DNA of 64,000 nucleotides from JAKFYM01 sp964612065 (GCA_964612065.1 CAZTCD010000001.1:1-64000); one strand, 5' to 3'. Positions 33,347 through 42,566 are shown, counted from the first letter of the stretch. Notes: generated by a model from the letters alone, not told the origin. Numbers and translations are program-made.

Positions 33347-34288
33347 TTATAATTGCCCGAGATTGGGGTCAAAAACTCTTTCGATACTGCATCGTGGCCG
33401 CATCATGGGGTGGTGATTGCACACTGCCACAGGAGGCAGATTCAGGGAGCTTTCGTCGAGAACGAGGAAGTAGCCTGGCTTTTCCAGCTGGCCGAGAATC
33501 GAATCAAAGGCAGAAAGGTTTCCTTGCCGAATTTTACTGGCCAGGTGGCTTGAAACGCGCACTTGAGGAAGATGGGAAAGCGCTTCAGAGAGCGGCCGGA
33601 GCGGTAATTGCTCGAATTCCATATCAAGGGCGGAGTCCAAAGTGAGGGCATCTGCTACACGGAAAGAGGATGAGGCGGTACGCCTAAGTGCGGTAAGGTG
33701 AGCGCAGGTTCCAGCTGCCATAGCCAAATCCGCAGCAAGGGCTCTTACATAGGTGCCTCCAGAACAGCGCACCCGGAACTTCATGATCTGAGCGGTTGCT
33801 TCAAGCACTTCTAATTCGCGTATGGTCACTTCACGAGCAGGTATCTGTACCTCCTCGCCCGCACGTGCATACTCATATAGCGGCTTTCCCTTCACCTTGA
33901 TGGCGGAATATGCAGGCGGAGTCTGTCTCACAGTGCCTGTCCAGCTCTTGGCGAACTCCTGCCATTCCTCACGCGAAAGGTTTTCGCTCTCGCAGCGATT
34001 TACTACTTCTCCGGTTAAATCACCTGTATCGGTTTCCGATCCCAGCGTGGCTTCGGCCTCATATTCCTTTTCGCCCTCCAGCAGAAAGCGAGCCACTTTC
34101 GTTGCCTCGCCAGTGAGAACAATCAAAAGGCCTGTAGCGAACGGGTCTAGAGTTCCCCCGTGACCGATTCGCTTAAATCGAAATTTTCTCTTTAGTCGAT
34201 TTGTGACATCAGCCGAAGTAATCCCTGCTGGCTTGTCGATCAGGAGGATGCCTGGCTTTCTGCCGACATCCATCGAAGATGAGGTCAT
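33347..34288 (-). CDS. truB: tRNA pseudouridine(55) synthase
   Basis: The 313-residue protein has the TruB opening GILLIDKPAGITSADVTNRLK. The catalytic Asp48 lies in GHGGTLDPFATGLL. The later YEAEATLGSETDTGDLTGE and GGTYVRALAADLA motifs are family-specific. It makes pseudouridine 55 in the T-loop of tRNAs. Its ATG overlaps the rbfA stop by four bases (ATGA). The neighbourhood rbfA-truB is widely conserved. Confidence 0.96.
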   Translation of the reverse strand: MTSSSMDVGRKPGILLIDKPAGITSADVTNRLKRKFRFKRIGHGGTLDPFATGLLIVLTGEATKVARFLLEGEKEYEAEATLGSETDTGDLTGEVVNRCESENLSREEWQEFAKSWTGTVRQTPPAYSAIKVKGKPLYEYARAGEEVQIPAREVTIRELEVLEATAQIMKFRVRCSGGTYVRALAADLAMAAGTCAHLTALRRTASSSFRVADALTLDSALDMEFEQLPLRPLSEALSHLPQVRVSSHLASKIRQGNLSAFDSILGQLEKPGYFLVLDESSLNLPPVAVCNHHPMMRPRCSIERVFDPNLGQL

Positions 34289-34725
34289 TCTCCGTCCTTC
34301 GACTCATCCGATTTCATGTCAAGAGACTGAGATTCCCGCAGTTTGCGGGTTTCATCTTCTATCTTTGCCGCTTCCTGAAGCGCCTTTCCTACTTCAGCAG
34401 CTCGATCAAATCCTCGATCAAATTTGAAGGCAGGCACCGGGTGCAGCTTCATTGGCAGGCGCTTGATAAGTAGGCGGTGAATAAACTTGGCGCTTCGGTT
34501 TAAGGCGGCCAATGCGGATTGAACATCCTTGTCAGCTTCGTTTTTACCCATGAAAGCCACCCACACCGTGGCGTTTCTCACATCGTCAGAAAGCTCAACG
34601 CCGGAAACCGTGATGAAGCCCACTCTTTCCACGTCGGGATCGCTGAGATCTTTGCGAAGAATCAGAACAAGCTCGTCGCGAATGCTGCTGGCGATCTGTA
34701 AGTTGCGCCTTTTGGGTTCAGTCAA
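34285..34725 (-). CDS. rbfA: 30S ribosome-binding factor A
   Basis: The 146-residue protein shows the RbfA KH-like fold: IASSIRDELVLILRKDLSDPDVERVGFITVSGVELSDDVRNATVWVAFMG, then a helix ALAALNRSAKFIHRLLIKRLPMKLHPVPAFKFDRGFDRA. A charged tail follows. RbfA helps late 30S maturation. It lies 7 bases behind infB and overlaps truB by four bases. Confidence 0.95.
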   Translation of the reverse strand: MTEPKRRNLQIASSIRDELVLILRKDLSDPDVERVGFITVSGVELSDDVRNATVWVAFMGKNEADKDVQSALAALNRSAKFIHRLLIKRLPMKLHPVPAFKFDRGFDRAAEVGKALQEAAKIEDETRKLRESQSLDMKSDESKDGE

Positions 34726-34732
34726 GCGTGCC

Positions 34733-37570
34733 TCACAGCGTCTGTTTTACGAGTTCAACGTGATAGACGTTGATTAAGTCGCCTGGCATATACTTCTCAA
34801 AATCCTCAACACCGATACCGCATTCCTGGCCCTTGATGGTTTCGGAGGCGTCATCCTTGAATCGCTTAAGCGACACGACTTTTCCCTCGGCAACCACGTC
34901 TTTGCCGCGAATTACTCTGGCAAACTCGTTGCGTACGATTTTGCCGTCAAGAACCACAGATCCGGCAACGGTGCCAAGCTTGGAAACAGTAAACACCTGT
35001 TTAACCTCGGCTTTCCCGATCTGGGTCTCTTTGCGCAAGGGTTCAAGGAGGTTCTCCATTGCCGTACGCACTTCATCCAGCAACTGGTAAATAATGGAGA
35101 AATAACGAACGTCCACTTTTTCTCGTTTAGCGATGTCACGAGCCTTGTTGTCTGGCTTTGCGTTGAAACCCAGAACCAATGCATTGGCGCTTTTGGCAAA
35201 CAATATATCGTTCTCGTTAATTACGCCTACGCCACTTTGAATCACTTTGGCTTTAACTTTTTCGCTGTGAATTTTTTCAATGGATTCTTTAATCGCTTCA
35301 GCAGATCCGAATACATCCGCCTTTACGATCACATTCAATTCTTTCACTCCAGGGGTAGATCCCTTGGAAATAAGCTCTTCGATAGTGAGGGGCTTGGGAG
35401 CATTTGCGGCTGCTTTGTCAGCCTGTTGCTTCAGCCGGCGGGTATTCGCCACTTCACGAGCATTTTCTTCGTTGGCAACGGCGTTAAAGGTATCGCCTGC
35501 CATCGGTACTTCATTCAGGCCGATGATTTCCACGGGGAAGCCTGGTTTAACTTCAGTAACACTCTGGCCTCGGTCATTCGTCATCGCCCTTACGCGTCCG
35601 TAAGCCGTGCCCACCACTACGTAGTCGCCCGTCTTGAGGGTGCCTTTGTGTACAAGTAAATCCGTAACAATGCCGCGGCCCTTTTCCATTCTGGCTTCCA
35701 GCACAACGCCTTCAGCAGACCGATCCGGGTTTGCTTTCAATTCAAGAACCTCGGCCTGGAGTTTGATGGTTTCAAGGAGTTCTTTAAGGCCGGTTTTCTT
35801 GGTGGCAGATACAGGAACAAGGGGAACCTCGCCGCCCCATTCCTCTACAAGTACGTTGGCCACCGAAAGGTCTTTTTTCACCTTTTCGATATTCGCAGCC
35901 GGCTTGTCCATCTTGTTCGCGGCCACGATCATTGGCACCTTCGCATTCTGGGCGTGGGTGATCGCTTCCTTTGTTTGGGGCATAATGGAGTCATCGGCCG
36001 CCACCACAAGTACTACAATGTCAGTAAGATTCGCTCCTCGGGAACGCATATTGGCAAAAGCCTCGTGGCCGGGGGTATCCAGGAAAGTGATTGGCTGTCC
36101 ATCGACTGTCACTGAATAAGCACCAATGTGTTGCGTGATACCTCCTGCTTCGCCACTGGCAACGTCAGCATTTCTGATAGCATCCAAGAGCGATGTTTTT
36201 CCGTGATCTACGTGACCCATTACAGTGATCACCGGAGGGCGAGGCAACAGATTTTCTTCATCTCCATTGGCTTCCGCCTGAAGAACTTTATCAACGTCAA
36301 AGCCGATGTTCTCCACTTCCCAGCCAAACTCCTGAGCAACAATCGATGCAGTATCAAAATCGATCGTTTGATTGATACCCGCGGTTACTCCCAGAGCCAT
36401 CAGCTTGCCCATGATTGCGGTTGCCTTCTCTCCCATTCGTTGAGCGAGGTCAGAAACAACAATTTTGTCGTCAATGCGGATCTTTTTCTTATGGGCGGCC
36501 ATTTCAGTTATTTCTGTTCGCTTTACTACTTTTCCAGGAGGCAGTTTTTTGCGCTTGGGTTGGAATACAAGCTCTCGTTTGCGGAAGTCATTGATCCGCA
36601 CTTCTTCAGGCGTTGGGCCTCGTGCGGCACCAGTGCCCCTTTTGCGGCCACCCTCTTCTGTTTCTTTAGCAACGTAGGAGGTAACTGGTTGAAACATTTC
36701 ACCGCCGCGAGCAGCGGGCTGTGGATCTGCTCCTCCTGTGCGATGCTTTGGGCCTGCGGGTCGAGCAGTGGTGGGAGCACCCGGAGTACGATAAGTGGGC
36801 TGGGGTGTCCGCGGCTGGGCCGAAGGGGGGGGGGCAGCTTGTACAATTCTTAAGCGGCGAGCACCAGATTCACCCAGCAACTCGTCCTCTGCCACGGTAC
36901 GTGAGGTTGGCTGTCCAGGGGAGCGAAAGATCACTTTGGTTCCCGGGGCATTGGCCTTAGGGGCAAATCCTTCTATCTGCTGCTTGCGAGCAAGCTCCCG
37001 TGCCTCTTGTTCCCTGCGTGCCTCTTCTGCTGCCGCTGCCGCTGCTTCCTCTTCTCGACTCGCCGATACCGCAGCTGCAGTTTCAGAGCTTGGGGGGGGC
37101 GAGGTCTGGTTTTCCAGCGGCGCTTCGGTCTCGGAGGTTGAACCCACCGAAGGTTGGATTGATTCTGAAGGAGCTAAAGCTTCGGCGCTTTCTCCTTCGG
37201 AACCCGTTCTACGTTTTATGATTTTACGCTTGGGCCCGGAAGTTGATGTTTTTGCAGCAGGCTTGGTCGCGGCCGGTCCGCCAGCCGTAGTAGCAGTTTT
37301 CTTGGTAACTTTTTTTGTGGCAGAAGAAGTGGAGGCCCCGCCGACTGAGCCTGCAGAGCGTTTTTTTACGGCCCCAGAGCCTGAAGTCGGCTTCTTATCT
37401 TGCTTCAATGCATCCCTAATAGCCTGGGCTTGGTCCGCCGCCAAGCTGCTCATATGACTTTTCACTTCAATATTGATTTGCTTGAGCTTGTCGAGCAGGG
37501 AGAAAGAGTCCAAGCCAAGCTCTTTAGCCAACTCATACACTTTCATGGATTCTTGCTGTTGGTCAGGCAT
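34733..37570 (-). CDS. infB: Translation initiation factor IF-2
   Basis: The 945-residue protein has an IF2 N-terminal domain (VYELAKELGLDSFSLLDKL), and a long Ala/Pro/Lys/Glu-rich linker. The GTPase core starts near residue 450 with the P-loop in GHVDHGKTS (Gly452), DTPGHEAF and NKMDKP. Domains II-IV follow to the C-terminus (LINVYHVELVKQTL). It places initiator tRNA on the 30S subunit. The linker's simple sequence gives long antisense open frames that are not genes. It lies 54 bases behind nusA, without the ylxR gene usually found between the two. Confidence 0.97.
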   Translation of the reverse strand: MPDQQQESMKVYELAKELGLDSFSLLDKLKQINIEVKSHMSSLAADQAQAIRDALKQDKKPTSGSGAVKKRSAGSVGGASTSSATKKVTKKTATTAGGPAATKPAAKTSTSGPKRKIIKRRTGSEGESAEALAPSESIQPSVGSTSETEAPLENQTSPPPSSETAAAVSASREEEAAAAAAEEARREQEARELARKQQIEGFAPKANAPGTKVIFRSPGQPTSRTVAEDELLGESGARRLRIVQAAPPPSAQPRTPQPTYRTPGAPTTARPAGPKHRTGGADPQPAARGGEMFQPVTSYVAKETEEGGRKRGTGAARGPTPEEVRINDFRKRELVFQPKRKKLPPGKVVKRTEITEMAAHKKKIRIDDKIVVSDLAQRMGEKATAIMGKLMALGVTAGINQTIDFDTASIVAQEFGWEVENIGFDVDKVLQAEANGDEENLLPRPPVITVMGHVDHGKTSLLDAIRNADVASGEAGGITQHIGAYSVTVDGQPITFLDTPGHEAFANMRSRGANLTDIVVLVVAADDSIMPQTKEAITHAQNAKVPMIVAANKMDKPAANIEKVKKDLSVANVLVEEWGGEVPLVPVSATKKTGLKELLETIKLQAEVLELKANPDRSAEGVVLEARMEKGRGIVTDLLVHKGTLKTGDYVVVGTAYGRVRAMTNDRGQSVTEVKPGFPVEIIGLNEVPMAGDTFNAVANEENAREVANTRRLKQQADKAAANAPKPLTIEELISKGSTPGVKELNVIVKADVFGSAEAIKESIEKIHSEKVKAKVIQSGVGVINENDILFAKSANALVLGFNAKPDNKARDIAKREKVDVRYFSIIYQLLDEVRTAMENLLEPLRKETQIGKAEVKQVFTVSKLGTVAGSVVLDGKIVRNEFARVIRGKDVVAEGKVVSLKRFKDDASETIKGQECGIGVEDFEKYMPGDLINVYHVELVKQTL

Positions 37571-37624
37571 TCTTCAAACTCCAAAATCAATCAATCTTAC
37601 CAAGTAACGCAATCCAGCCGGCTA

Positions 37625-39043
37625 CTACTTCTTTTCTCCACTATCTCCAGCGTTCGCAAGAGCCTCTTTAAGGCGTGCATCTGCATCAGCAAGAGAAGCG
37701 TTTTTCTGGGAAGCCTGACCTTGTTTAGGCGCGGAACCCGCTGGAGGAGGATTTACAGCGATCTGGTCTCGGCCAGTGGCTGCATCCATGCCCATCGTTT
37801 GTACTGCTGCTTCCGCTTTTCGCTTAAGCTCAGCCGCCGCTCCCTCGTTGTCAAAGCCTGGGATTCGAGCCAAGGTTTCTACTGGCTGGCGGGACAGATC
37901 GTAAACATTCAAAAATCCACATTGGTAGATGGACTGAGCGAGTGTGTCTGTCAGGCCCTCGATATTAAGCAGATTGGCAATGGCATTCTTGGTGCGCATG
38001 TCCAGCTTGCTCTTTGATAGAATATCTACCTTCCATCCGGTGATCTGAGAAGCAAGGCGAACGTTCTGGCCTTTTCTTCCGATCGCGAGGGAGAGCTGAT
38101 CGTCTTCCACTACAATCTCGAGAGTATTCGTGGCGGGGATTACCCGAACCATGGAAATCTCAGCGGGAGCGAGGGCAGATCGAACGAAGACGGTAACATC
38201 TTCGTTCCAAGGAATGATGTCGATCTTTTCCCCACGTAGTTCCTGCACCACGTTTTGAACGCGAATTCCTTTCATACCTACGCAGGCGCCTACTGGATCC
38301 ACATCTCGGTCGTTGGAATATACCGCGATCTTAGCGCGTTCACCGGGTTCGCGTACGCAAAGGCGGATTTCCACTACTTCTTCCGCGATTTCCGGAACTT
38401 CCATCTCAAAAAGCTTGATCAGATACTGGGGGGCGGTGCGGCTCAGCACGAGCTGAGGGCCACGCGCGGATTCTGCAACGTCTTCCAGCAAGGCCTGCAC
38501 TCGGTCGCCTGGCTTGTATTGTTCACCGGGAATAGTGCCTTGACGAGGCATGATTGCCTCCGTGCGGCCAAGGTCAACAATTACGTTGCCACGCTCCATT
38601 CTGCGGGCAATACCACTGATGATCTGTCCTTTCCTTCCGATGAATTCTTTGTAGATAATCTCGCGTTCAGCATCGCGCACCTTCTGGAGGATAATCTGGC
38701 GGGCTGTTTGAGCATCGATACGCCCGAAGCCAACGCTTTCGAGCTTAATGCCCAGCTCATCGCCAACTTTGGCTTCTTCGTCGAGTTTGTGAGCCTCTTC
38801 CAGGGCGATCTCGCGGTCGTCATCAGAAATTTGGTCATCCTTTTCAACAACCTTTTTGAACTGAAAAATTTCCACTTCACCGGCTTCATTGTTCCAATGA
38901 GCTTCCAGCTCAGCAGTGGGGCCGAGTTTCTTCCTCGCGGCCATAAGCATAGCCTGCTCCAGGGCTTCGATGATGATCTCGCGACTGATGCCACGATCCT
39001 TGCCTACGGCGTCGATCACTCTGCTAAGTTCGGAGAAGTTCAT
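37625..39043 (-). CDS. nusA: Transcription termination/antitermination protein NusA
   Basis: The 472-residue protein contains the NusA N-terminal polymerase-binding domain (REIIIEALEQAMLMAARK), an S1 domain (GQIISGIARRMERGNVIVDLGRTEAIMP), and two KH domains (DRDVDPVGACVGMKGIRVQNVVQEL and LSLAIGRKGQNVRLASQITGWKVD). One helix-hairpin-helix unit (LAQSIYQCGFLNVYDLSRQPVETLARIPGF) and a variable C-terminal tail follow. It binds RNA polymerase and nascent RNA to control pausing, termination and antitermination. It lies in the rimP-nusA-infB order typical of bacteria. Confidence 0.97.
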   Translation of the reverse strand: MNFSELSRVIDAVGKDRGISREIIIEALEQAMLMAARKKLGPTAELEAHWNNEAGEVEIFQFKKVVEKDDQISDDDREIALEEAHKLDEEAKVGDELGIKLESVGFGRIDAQTARQIILQKVRDAEREIIYKEFIGRKGQIISGIARRMERGNVIVDLGRTEAIMPRQGTIPGEQYKPGDRVQALLEDVAESARGPQLVLSRTAPQYLIKLFEMEVPEIAEEVVEIRLCVREPGERAKIAVYSNDRDVDPVGACVGMKGIRVQNVVQELRGEKIDIIPWNEDVTVFVRSALAPAEISMVRVIPATNTLEIVVEDDQLSLAIGRKGQNVRLASQITGWKVDILSKSKLDMRTKNAIANLLNIEGLTDTLAQSIYQCGFLNVYDLSRQPVETLARIPGFDNEGAAAELKRKAEAAVQTMGMDAATGRDQIAVNPPPAGSAPKQGQASQKNASLADADARLKEALANAGDSGEKK

Positions 39044-39125
39044 TTTGGTATCCTCTGTCTTTCCGCTCGGCCTTCAACGGGCGGAGCTTTTCGTATGTAG
39101 GAGTGCCCTCACGGACAATCCATTT

Positions 39126-39680
39126 TTAATCTTTCTCTGATGAGCTCAACTGGCTTGCCGCGTCCAAATTCGCTTTTGTGATTAAAGCGAATGGAATGAG
39201 GAAGCGCTCATTGTCAGTTTCCAGTTCCACGGAGTCTCCATGGTATCCATGAAGCACTCCAAAAAAATTCTTCTGCTTTTGATGGTGCTCGAAATATCGA
39301 ACATTCCCCATCTCGGTTTCAGTCAGCGGCCGGTAGGTTTTGATCTGAGCCTTTTTTCCAGCATGCTTTTGAAAGTCACTAGGCTTCTTAAGCGGCCGGT
39401 CCAAGCCGGGACTGGATACTTCCAGAGTAAAGGTATCAGCCAAAATCTCTTCAAAAGACGGACTTTCGAAAAGAGGATCCAGGCCATGGTCTACCGATAC
39501 GCAGTCATCAAAGGAAATGCCATTTCCCTCTGGGTTCTCGATGAAAAGACGAAGTACCGCGCCGCCATGATTGGTTCTAGGAAGGTATTCCAGATCCAGC
39601 AATTCATAGCCGAGTTTTTTAACCTCGGGAGCGATCAAATCTTCCAGTCGGCTCGCAAGCGAGCCCGGTCCTTGTTTCAT
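39126..39680 (-). CDS. rimP: Ribosome maturation factor RimP
   Basis: From the ATG at 39680 the protein has 184 residues and begins as the family does: SLASRLEDLIAPEVKKLGYELLDLEYLPR. The central ISFDDCVSVDHGLDPLFE and FTLEVSSPGLDRPLKKPSDF segments are characteristic. RimP is needed for 30S assembly. An in-frame TTG at 39770 would add a 30-residue basic extension and cannot be excluded. A candidate promoter lies about 160 bases upstream. This is the first gene of the long leftward operon. Confidence 0.93.
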   Translation of the reverse strand: MKQGPGSLASRLEDLIAPEVKKLGYELLDLEYLPRTNHGGAVLRLFIENPEGNGISFDDCVSVDHGLDPLFESPSFEEILADTFTLEVSSPGLDRPLKKPSDFQKHAGKKAQIKTYRPLTETEMGNVRYFEHHQKQKNFFGVLHGYHGDSVELETDNERFLIPFALITKANLDAASQLSSSEKD

Positions 39681-39838
39681 CGTTATCGGTGTTTCCGCCT
39701 GTTGATCTTTTCGCTCTCTTCTGAAGAGCGGCTTAAATCTGCGGGCCCTCGAGGAAGAGCTTTCCTTCAAAGCGCGGCCGGCAAAACTGGCAGTTGGCTT
39801 AAAAAAAAAGCCCCTCTGACGAGAAGCTCACACCTGGG

Positions 39839-39867
39839 TTGATAACAAAAGCACCTTTAAAAGGCAA
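39839..39867 (-). promoter_or_regulatory. Candidate sigma-70-type promoter of the rimP-nusA-infB operon
   Basis: On the minus strand TTGCCT (39867-39862) and TATCAA (39844-39839) are separated by 17 bases. Each matches four of six consensus bases. The predicted start would leave a leader of about 150 bases before the rimP ATG at 39680, room for the NusA-type autoregulation known for this operon in other bacteria. Confidence 0.4.
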
Positions 39868-39976
39868 GGCCAGAAAGGCCATGAATTTCAACGGGATAAG
39901 TGAATTTTGGACCAGCCGCATGAATCGCCCGGTTAAGGGGGAAAAGCTGAATAATTTCAATTATCCGCAAGCCGGT

Positions 39977-40005
39977 TTGACACGGGATTCCAGGGGTTCG
40001 AGAAT
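39977..40005 (+). promoter_or_regulatory. Candidate sigma-70-type promoter of the tandem metalloprotease genes
   Basis: A perfect TTGACA (39977-39982) is followed after 17 bases by GAGAAT (40000-40005). The -10 is imperfect; other AT-rich hexamers (TAGAAT, TATACC) lie just downstream. The leader to the ATG at 40093 would be about 80 bases. Confidence 0.4.
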
Positions 40006-40092
40006 AGAATTATACCGGGGCAAAGCTACAGTAGTTTTGTCTGGGTAACGAGCGTACAGGACGAATGCGAGACCGATGGAGAGAGGCTAGGA

Positions 40093-40920
40093 ATGCTGAA
40101 ACATCTCCTGATAATGGCCATTGTGCTGATTCATTTCTCGGGATGCTATGCGCGCCCTTCGAATGCCCTTAATGCCGGCCGTGTAATTAATTATACCAGC
40201 TGCGTGCTTCCGAAAGATCAGGGTGTGGGAAGCCTCCATGGGAAGTGGGCCAATCTGCCCGTGCCGGTGGTTTTCGACAAAGACTTCTATGTTGCTGACG
40301 AGGGTGAAGTGATTCCTTCGATGAGAGGGGCATTGCAGAGCTGGAACAATTGGGCAACGCTTCGAGGCCTCGAGGCTTTCAGCTTGAAAAACGATGGATC
40401 GGGAATCACCGCCGGCCGAGAAATTCCGGAACTTACAGACTGTGCGCAGGCTTCCTATTCTTCCTCCATAACCGATATGGTGGGGATCTGGAAAATCAAT
40501 GGTGCCGGGTTTCATGCAAATCAGCGTGCGAGTTGCGGAACTCTTTCTAACGGCCAGCCAGGGAGAATTCTTCCCTTTGCGGTACAAGGCCAAACAGATT
40601 GGATTATTCAAAGCGGTAAAATCATCGGTTCAAGCATTCTCCTGAATTTTGAAGACTATAATGCTCCTGGTAAGCAGAGGATCGATGTGGAAAGTCTCCT
40701 GCTACATGAAATGGGGCATGTATTGGGGCTTCTGCATAGCTGCAACGGCTCAAGCGGCGATTCCCGCGACTCCACCACTTCTCCCGCCTGCTTTTCAAAT
40801 GGTCTGCTCTCTGCGCCTCCTCAATATACCAATGCAGTGATGTTTCCCTTTCTGGAAGTGGCCCAAGAGAGAAGGGATCTTAAGCAAAACGATTATCACA
40901 GAATCAATTGCCTTTATTGA
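40093..40920 (+). CDS. Secreted matrixin-like (M10-type) zinc metalloprotease lipoprotein
   Basis: The 275-residue protein has a signal segment ending FSGC, a lipobox-like site with Cys18. The zinc motif HEMGHVLGLLH gives ligands His205, His209 and His215 and catalytic Glu206, the metzincin HExxHxxGxxH pattern. A conserved Met-turn candidate (VMFPFLEVA) lies near residue 250. An upstream region (VVFDKDFYVADEGEVIPSMRGALQSWN) resembles the start of matrixin catalytic domains. There is no obvious cysteine-switch propeptide. It probably degrades extracellular or envelope protein. A second metalloprotease gene follows after 6 bases. Confidence 0.82.
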   Translation: MLKHLLIMAIVLIHFSGCYARPSNALNAGRVINYTSCVLPKDQGVGSLHGKWANLPVPVVFDKDFYVADEGEVIPSMRGALQSWNNWATLRGLEAFSLKNDGSGITAGREIPELTDCAQASYSSSITDMVGIWKINGAGFHANQRASCGTLSNGQPGRILPFAVQGQTDWIIQSGKIIGSSILLNFEDYNAPGKQRIDVESLLLHEMGHVLGLLHSCNGSSGDSRDSTTSPACFSNGLLSAPPQYTNAVMFPFLEVAQERRDLKQNDYHRINCLY

Positions 40921-40926
40921 GGATGG

Positions 40927-42072
40927 GTGATTCGCGTGCGGACTCTGCTGATTCCTATAATATTTTGGCTGCCCCTTGCTATGGCGAGCGAGCTTTCGCC
41001 TGAGATCCAGAAGGCACTGGCGGAAACGGAGGCCAGGATTCAAAAGCTTAAGGCAGAAGGAAAGCTGCCGACCGGACCGGAGCTCTCAGCTGCCACGCGT
41101 GAGCCGGCTAAAGCCAAACCGCCATCCGGCTGCACCAGGCTGGAAGTGGGAGGTGCTGCGATCATCCACTATGTCACCGACCAAGAGAGCCCCACGGGAG
41201 TGAAGGCTGCGTATGGATTGAGTCGGCATGGTGAAAAGCTCTGGCTGGCGGAGGTCCGGGTACATTTTGTAAAGGGAGAAAGTTATCCAAAACCGGAAGA
41301 GGCAAATAGCAAGGTAGACGAAGCTTATCGAAAACGAATTGGAGATTGCCTGAGCGGCTATAGAGGGAAGCTCAAAGGAAAAGAAGGCCGCGAACTAATC
41401 ATTCGCCTCTCTGATAACCCATCGATTCCTGAGCAAGAGATTCAGATCATGGGTTACGGATTCCGGAGCAACAGCCACCAGTATGAAGCCAATATCATCT
41501 GCCCTGTGGTACTGCACGAAACACTGCATCTTCTCGGGCTAGTGGATGAATATGCCCATAAGCCTGCGATGCACGAAGACTATCATGATTGCCGACCGGC
41601 TGCACCTCCGGATTCCATAATGGGCAGCCACCTCAAAGCGGAATTGGCGCTTATACCGACGACGATTTACGAAATTGAGATGTGTGCCTGTGAGAAAAAA
41701 GGCACGGCCTGCTGGGAGCTCTCCACCAAGAGCGATGGAAAGAAGTGCCCGCCAGGATCAAAATCTGTTTTCGAAAAAGTGGATCCTGCTATCCGCACCT
41801 CTCTGAATGCAATGAATACCAACGAAAAATTTGTGCTGGATCTTGGAAGGATGAGGGAAAGCGGCGAAACGCTTCCACCCAAAGAAAGCATTCTCTATCC
41901 GGCGCATTTTCGCGCTATCACTGAGCCGGGCTGCAGAGACGTGAACGAGGCTTACTACTCCTGCGGTCAAAACGCATACAGGTCCTCCAAGCCTGCTTCC
42001 GGTGAGGAGGCAGACCGATGCAAGGCAGTGCCGAATGCCTGCCGATGGCGGAGTTTCAAGTGGCTGGAGTAG
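40927..42072 (+). CDS. Secreted metzincin-like metalloprotease with HExxHxxGxxD motif
   Basis: The 381-residue protein starts at a GTG and has a Sec signal peptide (residues 1-20, cleavage near AMA|S). The zinc motif is HETLHLLGLVDEY: His197, Glu198, His201, then Gly204 and Asp207, so the third ligand would be Asp, as in snapalysins, with an E-Y following as in M64-type peptidases. Several cysteines (about ten) in the C-terminal half suggest disulphides. The family is therefore a metzincin of uncertain subgroup. It is six bases behind the matrixin-like gene, implying co-expression. Confidence 0.78.
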   Translation: MIRVRTLLIPIIFWLPLAMASELSPEIQKALAETEARIQKLKAEGKLPTGPELSAATREPAKAKPPSGCTRLEVGGAAIIHYVTDQESPTGVKAAYGLSRHGEKLWLAEVRVHFVKGESYPKPEEANSKVDEAYRKRIGDCLSGYRGKLKGKEGRELIIRLSDNPSIPEQEIQIMGYGFRSNSHQYEANIICPVVLHETLHLLGLVDEYAHKPAMHEDYHDCRPAAPPDSIMGSHLKAELALIPTTIYEIEMCACEKKGTACWELSTKSDGKKCPPGSKSVFEKVDPAIRTSLNAMNTNEKFVLDLGRMRESGETLPPKESILYPAHFRAITEPGCRDVNEAYYSCGQNAYRSSKPASGEEADRCKAVPNACRWRSFKWLE

Positions 42073-42077
42073 TTGCC

Positions 42078-42566
42078 TTAAGGAGTAGGGGGAAGCCGGC
42101 CGTGAAAATCTTCAATTCTGAGCTCAGTGATATATTTTTTGCCGTTGCTTTCATACGGGGCACTGGCGGAACCAAAAGTCTGTGGGCGCGAGTTTTCGGA
42201 GAATTCTATTCTAGAGCTGGCTCGAGGCGTGGGGGAGGAATTCACCCCTGCTTCGGTGGAGACAGAGTACTCACCTGGATTGCTGTTCTTGGTGCGTAGA
42301 ACAATCACGTGAAAGGAAGCTGGAACGGGTGAGGTCTCCTGATAGGTCCAGTGGCCCATCTGTTGATCCAGCACTTCCACACTCAGCCAAAGCTTGAGGG
42401 GCTCCAGCTTTTTCTCATGCGCCAGGCATTCGCTTTTGTGCTGGAATACAGCAGGGCATTCGAAAATACGAACTGTTGGAGTGAACTTTACGGTGGGCAT
42501 TGCCGCCCCTTGGGCCATCACTGTAAGGAGCATCAGGCCAAAATAAATTAATCCAACATATCTCAC
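42078..42566 (-). CDS. Secreted hypothetical protein
   Basis: The 162-residue protein has a signal peptide (MRYVGLIYFGLMLLTVMAQGAA). The mature part has two cysteines about ten residues apart (FECPAVFQHKSECLA) and beta-strand character, with a Ser/Pro-rich stretch near 110-125. I recognise no family. Its ATG overlaps the stop of the upstream HD phosphohydrolase by four bases (ATGA), so it is probably co-translated. It converges with the metzincin gene, five bases apart. Confidence 0.65.
   Translation of the reverse strand: MRYVGLIYFGLMLLTVMAQGAAMPTVKFTPTVRIFECPAVFQHKSECLAHEKKLEPLKLWLSVEVLDQQMGHWTYQETSPVPASFHVIVLRTKNSNPGEYSVSTEAGVNSSPTPRASSRIEFSENSRPQTFGSASAPYESNGKKYITELRIEDFHGRLPPTP

Larger units (their letters stand above)
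39681..40092. other. Divergent intergenic region between rimP and the first metalloprotease gene
   Basis: About 410 bases hold no convincing gene. They contain candidate promoters for both directions (entries at 39839 and 39977), a poly-A run at about 39811-39819 flanked by GGCTT/AAGCC, and possibly the 5' extension of rimP. The first gene downstream on the plus strand has its own GAGAGGCTAGGA ribosome-binding site. Confidence 0.6.

Noticed and set aside
33229..33645. Plus-strand open frame near the truB 3' end
   Set aside because: Antisense to the TadG-like N-terminus and truB; unsupported by start signal or family.
36128..36853. Plus-strand open frame of 241 codons inside infB
   Set aside because: Antisense to the certain IF-2 frame; product has no family features and includes low-complexity reflections of the Pro/Ala linker.
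38255..39100. Plus-strand open frame of 281 codons inside nusA
   Set aside because: Antisense to NusA with all its KH/S1 motifs; no ribosome-binding site or family similarity.
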